From: Levilactobacillus lindianensis
GTDB taxonomy: Bacteria > Bacillota > Bacilli > Lactobacillales > Lactobacillaceae
NCBI RefSeq assembly: GCF_003946095.1
Contig: NZ_RHOD01000008.1
Coordinates: forward strand, 1-64,000
Length of the DNA stretch: 64,000 nt
Direction of reading: 5' to 3'
Part shown: positions 55,158-63,568 of the stretch, one piece after another
Layout of the letters: each line of letters starts with the position of its first letter
How positions within the stretch are numbered: position 1 is the stretch's first letter
Position numbers and translations under genes: made by a program
Notes under the pieces: generated by a model
The model's input: only the letters and a program-made list of their open reading frames with translations
What the model was told of the DNA's origin: nothing
Databases searched by the model: none

Positions 55158-56039
55158 ATGGAAGAACTATTAGGCCGCATCGTTGCGGGTAAAGTTACCG
55201 ATGAAAACGAAAAAGATTATTACGTGCAGGTGGCGGGGACGACCTTCCGCTTGGACAAGTCAGAGATCAAAAAGCCCCTTAAGCTGGGCGCTGACTTCAA
55301 GGGCTTCGCTTACGAAAACGAAGACCATGACATGCAGATCACTCGGGACGCACCCGAGGTTCAAGTCGACCACTATGGTTTCGGGACGGTTGTGCGGACG
55401 CAACGGACGTTGGGCGTCTTTGTTGATATTGGCTTACCTAACAAGGATATCGTGGTATCTTTGGATGACCTCCCAGCAATGATGGAACTTTGGCCACAAC
55501 AGGGGGACCGGTTGTTGATTGCGTTGCGAGAAGATAAGAAGCAACGGCTCTGGGGTGTGCTGGCTGATGGCGATATTTACCAGGCCATCGGTCAACCGGC
55601 TAAGAAGAAGCTCCAGAACTCTAACGTGGTTGCCCGGGCTTATCAACTAAAACTCGTGGGAACTCGGGTGATGACCGACCACTACGAATTAGGCTTCATT
55701 CACCCCTCAGAACGGGAAACAGAACCCCGTTTGGGTGAAGAACTACACGCCCGAGTTATTGGCGTTCATGATGATGGGACTCTAAACTTGTCATTGCGGC
55801 CCCGGACCTTTGAAGCTATTGACGACGATGCTGCGATGTTACTCGCTGCGTTGGAACACAGTGGCGAGGGTTACCTGGACTTTAGCGACAAGAGTGATCC
55901 CGCTGCTATCAAAGCATACTTTGGGATCAGTAAGGGGCAATTCAAACGGGCCATTGGTCATCTGCTAAAGGCTAGAAAAATTACGCAACACGACGGCCAG
56001 CTTTGGCTGGTTAAGGACGACGAACAAGCAACGAAATAG
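55158..56039 (+). CDS. cvfB: S1-domain RNA-binding protein, CvfB/YitL family
   Basis: A 293-aa protein with tandem S1-like OB folds (about 1-65, 66-135 with YGFGTVVRTQRTLGVFVDIG, and 150-215 with GTLNLSLRPRT) and a C-terminal winged-helix domain (about 225-285). This is the arrangement of CvfB, which binds RNA and affects virulence gene expression in staphylococci; its role in lactobacilli is not known. ATG 55158 follows TTGAGGAG. The frame stays open far upstream, but the upstream codons have no ribosome site. xerD starts 11 bp later. Confidence 0.9.
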   Translation: MEELLGRIVAGKVTDENEKDYYVQVAGTTFRLDKSEIKKPLKLGADFKGFAYENEDHDMQITRDAPEVQVDHYGFGTVVRTQRTLGVFVDIGLPNKDIVVSLDDLPAMMELWPQQGDRLLIALREDKKQRLWGVLADGDIYQAIGQPAKKKLQNSNVVARAYQLKLVGTRVMTDHYELGFIHPSERETEPRLGEELHARVIGVHDDGTLNLSLRPRTFEAIDDDAAMLLAALEHSGEGYLDFSDKSDPAAIKAYFGISKGQFKRAIGHLLKARKITQHDGQLWLVKDDEQATK

Positions 56040-56050
56040 GAGGTGACACC

Positions 56051-56947
56051 ATGACCGAATTAGCAACGCAGATTGCGGATTTTGCCCACTATCTCACGGT
56101 AGAACAGGGATTAGCTAAGAATTCGGTCACGAGTTATGCCCAGGAGTTGCGAGGCTTTGCTGGCTACTTGACGACGCAACAGGTTACGTCGCTGACACAA
56201 GTCGATCGTCTCCAAGTGATGGCTTACCTGGAAACGTTGACGAAGAGTGGCAAGTCGCGTAATTCCGTGATTCATGCGGTCTCTGCCTTACGGAAGGCCT
56301 ACCGTTACCTGGTTCAGACGCATCAGATGGCGGAGAGCCCCATGGCCAATATTGCGGCCCCTAAGCACGCAGAACACTTGCCGGCAGTCTTGACCGTTGC
56401 CGAGGTGGACCGGTTGTTGGCGGCTCCCGATACGGCTAATAAGTATGGGATTCGGGACCGTGCCATCCTCGAGGTCATGTACGCGACGGGATTGCGGGTA
56501 AGTGAACTCGTTCACCTTAAGTTCGGCGACCTCCATCTGGAGATGGGGTTGATTCAAACCCTGGGTAAAGGGGACAAGGAACGGATCGTGCCGATTGGTG
56601 ATGTGGCCACTGATTGGATTCAGCGCTACTTGACCGACAGTCGCCCGTTGCTGTTAAAGCAGCGGACCAGTCCCTATCTGTTCTTGAATGCCCACGGTGG
56701 TGGATTGTCGCGTCAGTCCATTTGGCAGAAGATCAAGCGCTATGTAGCTCTGGCCGACATTACCAAGGATGTCACGCCCCATACCCTGCGACATTCTTTT
56801 GCGACGCATCTGTTGGAGAATGGGGCGGACTTACGGGTAGTTCAGGAACTCCTGGGCCACGCGGATATCACGACCACGCAGATTTACACCCACATTTCCA
56901 AGAAGCGTCTGGTAGCCGTCTATGATCAGGCACACCCGCGTGCCTAG
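56051..56947 (+). CDS. xerD: Tyrosine recombinase XerD
   Basis: Site-specific recombinase that, with XerC, resolves chromosome dimers at dif. The 298-aa protein has the SAM-like N-terminal core-binding domain and the catalytic set: Arg in YATGLRVSELVHL, Lys in LGKGDKERIVPIG, HTLRHSFATHLL (His and Arg), LGHADITTTQ (His) and nucleophile Tyr in IYTHIS. The chromosomal context (xerD-ribT-scpAB-rluB) fits the housekeeping recombinase and not a phage integrase. The ATG follows AGGAGGTG. Confidence 0.95.
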   Translation: MTELATQIADFAHYLTVEQGLAKNSVTSYAQELRGFAGYLTTQQVTSLTQVDRLQVMAYLETLTKSGKSRNSVIHAVSALRKAYRYLVQTHQMAESPMANIAAPKHAEHLPAVLTVAEVDRLLAAPDTANKYGIRDRAILEVMYATGLRVSELVHLKFGDLHLEMGLIQTLGKGDKERIVPIGDVATDWIQRYLTDSRPLLLKQRTSPYLFLNAHGGGLSRQSIWQKIKRYVALADITKDVTPHTLRHSFATHLLENGADLRVVQELLGHADITTTQIYTHISKKRLVAVYDQAHPRA

Positions 56948-57001
56948 CAGGGACCGGATCTTTGTGGTAAAGTATAGGGACGATTTAAACGGAGGCAGAC
57001 C

Positions 57002-57397
57002 ATGTTACTGAAATATCGGAGCGATTATCAAAAGATTGCGATGGGACTCCTGAGCTTGTTACCCACCTTTAAGGATTGGGATCGGCTACAGCGGGAGTTG
57101 ACCTGGTATCAGAGTGATGATAGCAGGCGACTCTACCTGTGGAAGGACGACCACGATGACTTTGCCGGGGCCGTGGGCACCGAGGTTCAAGGCGACTACC
57201 TGATTGTTCGGCTGGTCACCCTGACACCGGATCAGGACCTCACCGAAAACACTTGGCAGATGCTGGATCAACTCGCAACGGCGCTACCGGATAAACGGTT
57301 GATGGGCACCCTGACAACCGCTAAGATTATTGCAAAATGGGAGTATCAACATGGACAAAGTCACACCCAGCGGTCAACCACTGATTCAGGTCAGTGA
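57002..57397 (+). CDS. RibT-like small acetyltransferase-type protein
   Basis: A 131-aa protein placed exactly where lactobacilli and Bacillus relatives carry ribT-type genes (between xerD and scpA). The body MLLKYRSDYQKIAMGLLSLL and FAGAVGTEVQGDYLIVRLV fits a reduced GNAT fold, but the acetyl-CoA loop is not a clear match, so the name rests mainly on position. Real function is unknown. ATG 57002 is preceded by GGAGGC. Its 3' end overlaps scpA by 47 bp. Confidence 0.65.
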   Translation: MLLKYRSDYQKIAMGLLSLLPTFKDWDRLQRELTWYQSDDSRRLYLWKDDHDDFAGAVGTEVQGDYLIVRLVTLTPDQDLTENTWQMLDQLATALPDKRLMGTLTTAKIIAKWEYQHGQSHTQRSTTDSGQ

Positions 57398-58139
57398 TTT
57401 TGAGGGACCGCTTGATTTATTGCTCCACTTAATTAAAACCAATGAAATGGATATTTATGATATTCGTATTGCGACCATCACGAGTCAGTATTTGACGTAT
57501 CTGCATCAGATGCAGGTGTTAAGGTTAGACATTGCCGGGGAGTACTTCGTGATGGCGGCCAATTTGATGGCCATTAAGGCGAAATTGCTGTTGCCTAAGC
57601 CGACCCTGGTGGCAGACGATGATGTCGCACCAGAGGACGATCCGCGAGAGGATCTGGTCCAACGCTTGCTGGATTATCAGCGCTATAAGCAGGCAGCTCA
57701 GGAGCTTAAGGTAAGAGCGCAACAGCGGCAACAGCATTTCACCCGTCCGGCGATGGCCGTTCCCGATGATGTTGTGCTAACTGTTGAACCGGGGATTCAA
57801 GCCGCAGATTTGCAGACGGCCCTGGCACGACTGATTAAGCGAGCTCGAATTGCCCGGCCAGTCACCCAGAGCATTCAGCAAGAACAATATACAATTAAAG
57901 AACAGATGCAGGTGGTTCTGACCCGGTTAGAACGGGCTAAGGGGCCGATGGACTTCGAACGCTTAGTGGGACAGACCACGGTGGTGGACGAGATTGTCAC
58001 GACCTTCTTGGCGATTCTGGAGTTGGCTCGACAGCGGCAAGTGGCACTCTCACAGGCCAGTCGACTGCTACCCCTGCAAGTTAATTTTTTGAAAGCGAAA
58101 GGAAGTTATGCCACCGATGTCACCTCTGGCACAAATTGA
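57351..58139 (+). CDS. scpA: Segregation and condensation protein A
   Basis: Kleisin subunit of the SMC condensin complex; bridges the two SMC heads and organises the chromosome. The 262-aa protein shows the N-terminal DFEGPLDLLLHLIKTNEMDI and the EYFVMAANLMAIKAKLLLPK segment, both diagnostic. ATG 57351 is used, with GGGAG seven bases upstream inside the preceding gene. It overlaps scpB by 32 bp. Confidence 0.95.
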   Translation: MDKVTPSGQPLIQVSDFEGPLDLLLHLIKTNEMDIYDIRIATITSQYLTYLHQMQVLRLDIAGEYFVMAANLMAIKAKLLLPKPTLVADDDVAPEDDPREDLVQRLLDYQRYKQAAQELKVRAQQRQQHFTRPAMAVPDDVVLTVEPGIQAADLQTALARLIKRARIARPVTQSIQQEQYTIKEQMQVVLTRLERAKGPMDFERLVGQTTVVDEIVTTFLAILELARQRQVALSQASRLLPLQVNFLKAKGSYATDVTSGTN

Positions 58140-58716
58140 AAGTCTCTTGTTCGTGAGTGGCGACGAGGGGATCACCGTGGCGGATTTAGCCGCGGCAACC
58201 GGTCTTTTACGGCCAGCCATTCTAGCCAGTCTAGAACGACTGGCGGAGAAGTACCGGGATGACGCGGACTCAGCCCTGGAGCTGATGGTCAATGAAACCA
58301 CCTATCGTCTGGTGACTAAGGCCGCGGCGGGTGATCTCATCAAACGGTACTTTGAGAATCCACTCAGTACGAGTCTGTCACCGGCATCCTTAGAGGTCTT
58401 GGCGATTATTGCCTACCGCCAGCCGATTACGCGAATCGAAATTGATGAGATTCGGGGTGTCCAGAGTGCGTCAACGGTTCAGAAACTGGTCTTGCGCCGG
58501 TTGATCGAAGATGCCGGACGGTTGGACGAACCCGGTCGACCGAAGGTGTATCGGACAAGTGCCTATTTCTTAGATTACTTTGGTCTCGGAGAACTGACGG
58601 ATCTACCACCATTGCCTGCCGCGGCAACGGCTGGCGAACATACGGATGACGACGGTGGCGATATCTTTTTAAAAGCCTTCAATCAACAACTCAATCAAGC
58701 AGGAGATGACAAATAA
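58108..58716 (+). CDS. scpB: Segregation and condensation protein B
   Basis: Winged-helix dimer that binds ScpA in the SMC complex. The 202-aa protein has SPLAQIESLLFVSGDEG at the start and the conserved LEVLAIIAYRQPITRIEIDE and LIEDAGRLDEPGRPKVY motifs. The ATG at 58108 follows AAAGGAAG in the end of scpA. rluB starts immediately after its stop, so scpA, scpB and rluB are tightly coupled. Confidence 0.95.
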   Translation: MPPMSPLAQIESLLFVSGDEGITVADLAAATGLLRPAILASLERLAEKYRDDADSALELMVNETTYRLVTKAAAGDLIKRYFENPLSTSLSPASLEVLAIIAYRQPITRIEIDEIRGVQSASTVQKLVLRRLIEDAGRLDEPGRPKVYRTSAYFLDYFGLGELTDLPPLPAAATAGEHTDDDGGDIFLKAFNQQLNQAGDDK

Positions 58717-59439
58717 ATGGAACGATTACAAAAAGTTTTAGCCCACGACGGGGTGGCCTCACGGCGTCAGTCGGAAAAGCTTATCATGAGCGGCCGAGTT
58801 CGGGTTAACGGCGAAGTTGTGACGGAACTGGGAACCAAGGTTGGCGTTCACGATGAAATCGTAGTTGATGGTGTGCCCGTTTCTAGCGAAGCACCAACCT
58901 ATGTGCTGTTGTATAAGCCCCGTGGGGTGGTGTCAACGGCTAATGATGAAAAGGGCCGGGAGACGGTGGTCGATCTGATCGAAAACGTTCCCCAACGAAT
59001 TTATCCCGTGGGTCGTTTAGATTATGATACGACGGGCTTGCTACTACTGACCAATGATGGTGAACTCGCTAATCGGTTGACTCACCCTCGTTATGGGGTC
59101 GAGAAGACCTATGTGGCCAAGGTCACGAACATTCCAAGCAACGATGCTTTACGCCAGCTCCGCCAAGGGGTCAAGGTGGATAATGTCACCTATGCACCCG
59201 CCAAGGCTAAGGTGTTGAGCACCGATGACAAGAAGCACACGGCGATTGTCTCGCTGACAATCCATGAAGGAAAGAACCATCAGGTCAAGAAGATGTTGGC
59301 CAGTGTGGGTTGTCCCGTTGAAAAGTTGAAGCGCGAGGAATACGCTAAACTGACGCTTAAGGGCCTTAATCCCGGGGATTCTCGTTATCTGAAGCCCGAA
59401 GAAGTTAAGGAATTGCGTCGATTGACGGATTTGGCCTAA
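58717..59439 (+). CDS. rluB: Ribosomal large-subunit pseudouridine synthase B
   Basis: Makes pseudouridine 2605-type modifications in 23S rRNA. The 240-aa protein has the N-terminal S4 RNA-binding domain (MERLQKVLAHDGVASRRQSE) and the RsuA/RluB catalytic motif PVGRLDYDTTGLLLLTNDGE with the catalytic Asp. The later HEGKNHQVKKMLASVG is also conserved. The ATG directly follows the scpB stop (TAAATG). Confidence 0.94.
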   Translation: MERLQKVLAHDGVASRRQSEKLIMSGRVRVNGEVVTELGTKVGVHDEIVVDGVPVSSEAPTYVLLYKPRGVVSTANDEKGRETVVDLIENVPQRIYPVGRLDYDTTGLLLLTNDGELANRLTHPRYGVEKTYVAKVTNIPSNDALRQLRQGVKVDNVTYAPAKAKVLSTDDKKHTAIVSLTIHEGKNHQVKKMLASVGCPVEKLKREEYAKLTLKGLNPGDSRYLKPEEVKELRRLTDLA

Positions 59440-59448
59440 GTCAAATGA

Positions 59449-59477
59449 TTGACAGATCAACGCAGTATTAGTATATT
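59449..59477 (+). promoter_or_regulatory. Promoter of the FMN riboswitch-ribU unit
   Basis: TTGACA (59449-59454), 17-bp spacer, TATATT (59472-59477). It begins 9 bp after the rluB stop. Confidence 0.8.
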
Positions 59478-59501
59478 TATGGTGTCAAATAATTTATGGT
59501 T

Positions 59502-59614
59502 CATCTTCAGGGCAGGGTGAAATTCCCGACCGGCGGTAAAGTCCGCGACCCGTGTTAAGCGGTTGATTCGGTGTAACTCCGGAACCGACAGTAAAGTCTG
59601 GTATGCAGAAGATG
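59502..59614 (+). promoter_or_regulatory. FMN riboswitch (RFN element)
   Basis: Closing helix CATCTTC (59502-59508) with GAAGATG (59608-59614). Inside are the invariant blocks GGGCAGGGTGAAATTCCCGA and CCGGCGGTAAAGTC, then CCGACAGTAAAGTCTGG. It senses flavin mononucleotide and reduces expression of the downstream transporter. Confidence 0.96.
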
Positions 59615-59655
59615 AGACGTTGCTCTTTGCGTGGGCTCATGTTTGCGTAAAGCCA

Positions 59656-59687
59656 AGGTCTTACCCTTCTGTGGTGGGATCTTTTTT
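59656..59687 (+). terminator. Expression-platform terminator of the FMN riboswitch
   Basis: Stem AGGTCTTACC / GGTGGGATCT with several G-T pairs, followed by six T residues, between the aptamer and ribU. It indicates transcriptional control. Confidence 0.75.
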
Positions 59688-59729
59688 CGTGGTCGCACCA
59701 CTGAGATGGCCGCAAGGAGGAACAGAATT

Positions 59730-60314
59730 ATGGAAAATGTTCACAAGGGTCTAGGCGTTCGGGCAATGGTGGAAATGTCACTGTTTGCGGGGGTGGCCTA
59801 CATTCTCATGTTCATGTCGGTTTCAATTATTCCGATCGTACCGTATATGAAGCTCGATCTTAGTGATTTAGTCGTCTTGGTTGGACTTGGGGTCTTCGGG
59901 CCCACGGGAGCGATTCTGATTGCAGCTTTGAAGGAATTGCTCTACTTCGTGACGACTGGGATGGACATTATGAACTTTATCGGCGTCATGACGGCTTTTA
60001 TTGCGGACGTGGCCTATGTGTTACCGATCAGTGCCGTTTTGCGGCGACAACATACCGTCTCGATTGGTCGCCATATTCTCGCGGTGATTGTCGGAACGGT
60101 TAGTCTAACGGTGGTGTTGTCATTGGCAAATTGGTGGGTCATTACGCCACTTTACCTGCAAGTCTGGCACATGAACCTGGGGCTGCCAGTGAAGCAGCTA
60201 GTTCTGCTGGGCGTGGTGCCCTTTAACCTGATTAAGGGGATTGTGCTCGGGGTGCTCTTCATTCCCCTGAATCGCCGATTGGCGCCGTGGATGGCTAAGC
60301 ATACGCTGTCATAA
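59730..60314 (+). CDS. ribU: Riboflavin ECF transporter S component RibU
   Basis: Substrate-binding membrane subunit that takes up riboflavin together with the shared EcfA/A'/T module encoded elsewhere. The 194-aa protein has about six hydrophobic segments and the ECF-S signature AMVEMSLFAGVAYILMFM, with VPYMKLDLSDLVVLVGLG typical of RibU. ATG 59730 follows AAGGAGG; an upstream in-frame start would lie in the riboswitch platform. The FMN riboswitch upstream confirms the substrate. No riboflavin synthesis genes lie nearby, so the cell may rely on uptake. Confidence 0.95.
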   Translation: MENVHKGLGVRAMVEMSLFAGVAYILMFMSVSIIPIVPYMKLDLSDLVVLVGLGVFGPTGAILIAALKELLYFVTTGMDIMNFIGVMTAFIADVAYVLPISAVLRRQHTVSIGRHILAVIVGTVSLTVVLSLANWWVITPLYLQVWHMNLGLPVKQLVLLGVVPFNLIKGIVLGVLFIPLNRRLAPWMAKHTLS

Positions 60315-60344
60315 AGGACCACATAAACAATTACACGTAAACGA

Positions 60345-60370
60345 GGGACTGGCGGTTGTCAGTCCTTTTT
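60345..60370 (+). terminator. Terminator of ribU
   Basis: Stem GGACTG / CAGTCC with an eight-base loop and five T residues. Confidence 0.75.
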
Positions 60371-60406
60371 CTATGGTAAAATTAAGCAATATGAGGAGAT
60401 GGTCTT

Positions 60407-61465
60407 TTGGAAGCGGCGGATTTAATTCAGGTTTTGACCCCACAACAAACGCGGCGTCTGCGGGTGATCGAAAACCTCCTTCGTGGGAAAAAGACAGTCT
60501 CAACGCTCTATTGGGGGCAGCGCTATCAGCTCTTGCCTCTCATTGGGTTGGATAAGTCCCTCGATCGAGGGGGCTTGGATGCCGCGGCCCGGTCGCTAGT
60601 TACCGGCGGTTTAGCGACGCTAGACGAAGAGAATGATCAGCTGCGGCTGACGCCTACCGGTGTCATTGCCGCCCAGCGGACGTATTATCAGCCACAAACG
60701 GCCGACACCTGGATCCAATTGGACCTGATGGCCGCACGACAACGTTTACTGTTGGCCGTCCAAGTTGTCAGCGAGTATACCCATGCCACGCGGCGCTACT
60801 ATCCACTGGCCACGGATCTGGCGACTCGCCAAGCAGTCAGAGCCTGGTTTCAACGAGAAAAGTCCGATCGGCTGGGCCAGCAAATTCTGCAGGCCCTGAC
60901 TCACGCCTTAGAACAGTTGCCTGAGACCGTAGCGACGGTGACGACAAGTCTATTGACCGGGTATCAGCACCCCGGGCTGACCCGTGAGCAGGTTGCTCAG
61001 CGGCAACAACGGACGGCCTGGGAGGTCACACTCATGCAGCTGGATGGTCTCATGCAGATCTGTCAGGATGCGCGAGTGGACCAGACCCCATTTACCAGTT
61101 TGCTGAGTAGCTTGTGGCAATCACCGGTGACCCGTAGTGCTCAGTTAACTCTAGAGGCAGTCCGGCAGACGGGGGATCTCGATCAGGTGGCTACCCAACG
61201 GCGGATTAAGCTCAGTACGGTACGGGAGCATTTATTAGAGGCGGCCATCTTTTTGCCTCTGGTAGACTTCCCCTATGAGCAAATCCTAACGCCCAAACTA
61301 TGCCAACTTTTTGCTAAAAATCTAACGGGAGCAATTGATGACTGGCAATATACCAGTTTACCGGCTGACTTGCAGGCTCGGTATGATTTCTTTTACTTTC
61401 GGTTGTATGCCATTTGGATTGAGAAAGGGGGCGTTCTGAGTGACGGCGTTAACAACGAGTCTTAA
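60407..61465 (+). CDS. Helix-turn-helix protein next to recQ, YpbB-like
   Basis: A 352-aa cytosolic protein whose C-terminal part (TRSAQLTLEAVRQTGDLDQV, then ATQRRIKLSTVREHLLEAAI) forms a helix-turn-helix like the HTH_40 domain that in some proteins is fused to RecQ. The N-terminal part is helical and not recognised. It is the usual upstream partner of recQ in lactobacilli and Bacillus (ypbB-recQ), so a helicase-associated role is inferred. TTG 60407 is the start, eight bases after GAGGAG. Its end overlaps recQ by 26 bp. Confidence 0.75.
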   Translation: MEAADLIQVLTPQQTRRLRVIENLLRGKKTVSTLYWGQRYQLLPLIGLDKSLDRGGLDAAARSLVTGGLATLDEENDQLRLTPTGVIAAQRTYYQPQTADTWIQLDLMAARQRLLLAVQVVSEYTHATRRYYPLATDLATRQAVRAWFQREKSDRLGQQILQALTHALEQLPETVATVTTSLLTGYQHPGLTREQVAQRQQRTAWEVTLMQLDGLMQICQDARVDQTPFTSLLSSLWQSPVTRSAQLTLEAVRQTGDLDQVATQRRIKLSTVREHLLEAAIFLPLVDFPYEQILTPKLCQLFAKNLTGAIDDWQYTSLPADLQARYDFFYFRLYAIWIEKGGVLSDGVNNES

Positions 61466-62855
61466 ACAGGTCTTTGGCTTTGACCACTTTCGAACGGGTC
61501 AAGAAGAGACTCTGCGAGACCTCGATTCCGGACAGGACGTGTTGGCAGTTCTACCAACCGGCGCGGGTAAGACCTTAATCTATCAGCTTTACGGTTATCG
61601 TCACTCGGGTTGTGTCCTGATCGTGTCTCCATTATTATCATTGATGAATGATCAAGTAGACCGGATGCACATGGCAGGGTTTCGCCGGGTAGCGGCCATT
61701 AACTCGCTAACCGGACGAGACGAACGGCAAGCGATCCTACGTCATCTGGGAGATTACCAGTTTCTCTTCATGTCACCAGAGATGCTTTCCCAGCCGACGA
61801 TGCTCAGTCAGCTTCGTCAGTTAACGCTTAGCCTGTTGGTTATTGACGAGGCCCACTGTATCGTGCAATGGGGGCCGGACTTTCGCCCAGAATACCTCTT
61901 ACTGGGGGCGATTCGCGAAAAGTTGGGAATGCCCCGAACCTTAATGTTAACGGCCACGGCAGGCAAGACGACTCGACAGGAGATTGCCCATCAGTTACGG
62001 TGTCACCCTCAGGTGGTGGCGACGTCCGTGGATCGGCCGAACATCTTTCTCGATGTGGAAGACGTTGGGGATGGCACGGAAAAGCAGGCTCGCCTGGCCG
62101 AGTTAGTGGCAAAGTTGCCGGGGCCAGGAATCGTGTACTTTTCTAGCAAGCAGCTCGCCAGTGACATGGCCTTGTGGTTGCAGTCGCAGACGGGCAAGGT
62201 CGTTGCCGCTTACCATGCTGGTTTGGACAACGAAGCCCGGTTCAAGATTCAGCAGCAGTACATGGCTGGTCAGCTGGATCTCATCTGTGCCACCAGTGCA
62301 TTCGGCATGGGTGTCGATAAGAATGACGTGCGTTATGTGATTCATTATCATTTGCCGGCAGATATGGAAAGCTATGCCCAGGAGATTGGGCGAGCCGGCC
62401 GTGACGGAGAACCGAGTCTGGCGGTTCTGTTGTATGCGTCGGGGGATGAACAACTTCCCTTAATGTTGGGGCAGGCTAATCGGCCCACAGCGGTCACCGT
62501 CCATGACTACTACGCACATCCAGAGGCGTTTGATGTGGCTGATCCGGGCGTTCATCTGCTGGAATTTTACCGCAATCACGGGATCAGTGAGGCGGCAGTA
62601 GTGCGGCTCTTTACCCGCCGTGAACGCGAGCGTAACCGGGCCCTGGCTCAGATGCTGAGTTATGTCAGAGAGCCCCATTGCCTGCGTCAGAACTGGTTAC
62701 AGGCCTTCGATGAGCAGGGTTCCCATCATGAGCACTGCTGTGCCCCTAAGCAGGTGGCACTCGATTTGGCGGCGCTGAATCTACCGGAAACGGCAGTGGC
62801 GACAGCCGCAGAACCTGAGATCGCGTGGCGTGACCAGCTTCGACAGCTATTTTAA
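61440..62855 (+). CDS. recQ: RecQ family ATP-dependent DNA helicase, short form
   Basis: A 471-aa 3'-5' DNA helicase of the RecQ/RecS type. It has Walker A LPTGAGKTLIYQ, motif II DEAHCIVQWG, TATA in MLTATAGKTT, and motifs V-VI CATSAFGMGVDKNDVRYVIH and QEIGRAGRDGE. The C-terminus keeps a short zinc-like cysteine cluster (HCLRQNW, HCCAPKQ) but there is no HRDC domain, so it is the short version common in lactobacilli. The start GTG 61440 lies inside the preceding gene (26-bp overlap). Motif II reads IVQWG where most RecQ read ISQWG. Confidence 0.92.
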   Translation: MTALTTSLKQVFGFDHFRTGQEETLRDLDSGQDVLAVLPTGAGKTLIYQLYGYRHSGCVLIVSPLLSLMNDQVDRMHMAGFRRVAAINSLTGRDERQAILRHLGDYQFLFMSPEMLSQPTMLSQLRQLTLSLLVIDEAHCIVQWGPDFRPEYLLLGAIREKLGMPRTLMLTATAGKTTRQEIAHQLRCHPQVVATSVDRPNIFLDVEDVGDGTEKQARLAELVAKLPGPGIVYFSSKQLASDMALWLQSQTGKVVAAYHAGLDNEARFKIQQQYMAGQLDLICATSAFGMGVDKNDVRYVIHYHLPADMESYAQEIGRAGRDGEPSLAVLLYASGDEQLPLMLGQANRPTAVTVHDYYAHPEAFDVADPGVHLLEFYRNHGISEAAVVRLFTRRERERNRALAQMLSYVREPHCLRQNWLQAFDEQGSHHEHCCAPKQVALDLAALNLPETAVATAAEPEIAWRDQLRQLF

Positions 62856-62923
62856 GAAGATTTTAGAGAATTCAGGTTGTCGATATGGTACAATTACGGG
62901 TGAAAGTTTTTCTGGGAGGTTAG

Positions 62924-63532
62924 ATGATGAGTCAAAAGCGTGACGATCAAACACCAAAGGAGCAAGAATCCCATCCATGGGATCAATCGTTTGCCGATGA
63001 TCGCGACGATCAGGGTAACCTGTCGCGATCAAAGATGCGGCGGCAGAATCACAGCAACACGATGGTGACGATTATTCTCGTTGCCATTATCATCGTGATT
63101 GCGGCGGCCTCACTGGTTTATGGTTTAGCACGACAGAGCGCGGTTAACCGGCCTGAGAATACGGAGAATGTGGCGACGAGCTCATCTCACTCGTCTAAGG
63201 CGGCTAAGCACAAGTCTTCAGCCAGCAAAAAGTCTTCCTCAACGACCAGTAGTCGCAAGAAGAACTCAACGTCAACGACGACTGCTAGTTCAGCAAAGAA
63301 GACTAGCAGTTCTTCGGCTACCCAAGAAAGTCAAGCGGCTTCATCGTCTAGCAAGACCACGAGTAGCAGTAGTAGTACCACTGCTGGTGCCAAGTACACG
63401 ACCGTTGAATCTGGCCAAGGTGTTTATCGAGTAGCGACCAACGCTGGTATCTCGGTAGACAAGTTGCTGGAACTCAACGGCCTTTCCTCGGGTTCATCAT
63501 TGTATCCGGGTCAGCGCTTACGGGTTAGATAA
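62924..63532 (+). CDS. LysM-domain membrane-anchored protein
   Basis: A 202-aa protein. A charged cytosolic N-terminus (1-45) is followed by one membrane segment (about 47-68). An outside Ser/Thr/Lys low-complexity linker (about 80-150) and a C-terminal LysM domain (155-202, VESGQGVYRVATNAGISVDK, LYPGQRLRV) follow. LysM binds N-acetylglucosamine chains in peptidoglycan. No catalytic domain is present. Tandem ATG codons at 62924 and 62927 follow GGGAGGT; the second has the better spacing. It is the usual neighbour between recQ and cmk. Confidence 0.87.
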   Translation: MMSQKRDDQTPKEQESHPWDQSFADDRDDQGNLSRSKMRRQNHSNTMVTIILVAIIIVIAAASLVYGLARQSAVNRPENTENVATSSSHSSKAAKHKSSASKKSSSTTSSRKKNSTSTTTASSAKKTSSSSATQESQAASSSSKTTSSSSSTTAGAKYTTVESGQGVYRVATNAGISVDKLLELNGLSSGSSLYPGQRLRVR

Positions 63533-63568
63533 GCAAATGATTAAAATTGGATAGGGAGCTTGGTTTTC

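Noticed and set aside
56051-56947. Tyrosine recombinase as a marker of a phage or integrative element
   Set aside because: Context (cvfB, ribT-like, scpAB, rluB) and sequence are those of chromosomal XerD; no att repeats or phage genes are nearby.
63180-63400. Repetitive AGC/TCA-rich stretch that might be a tandem repeat or CRISPR-like array
   Set aside because: It is a Ser/Thr/Lys linker in the LysM protein; there are no equal-length repeats with spacers.
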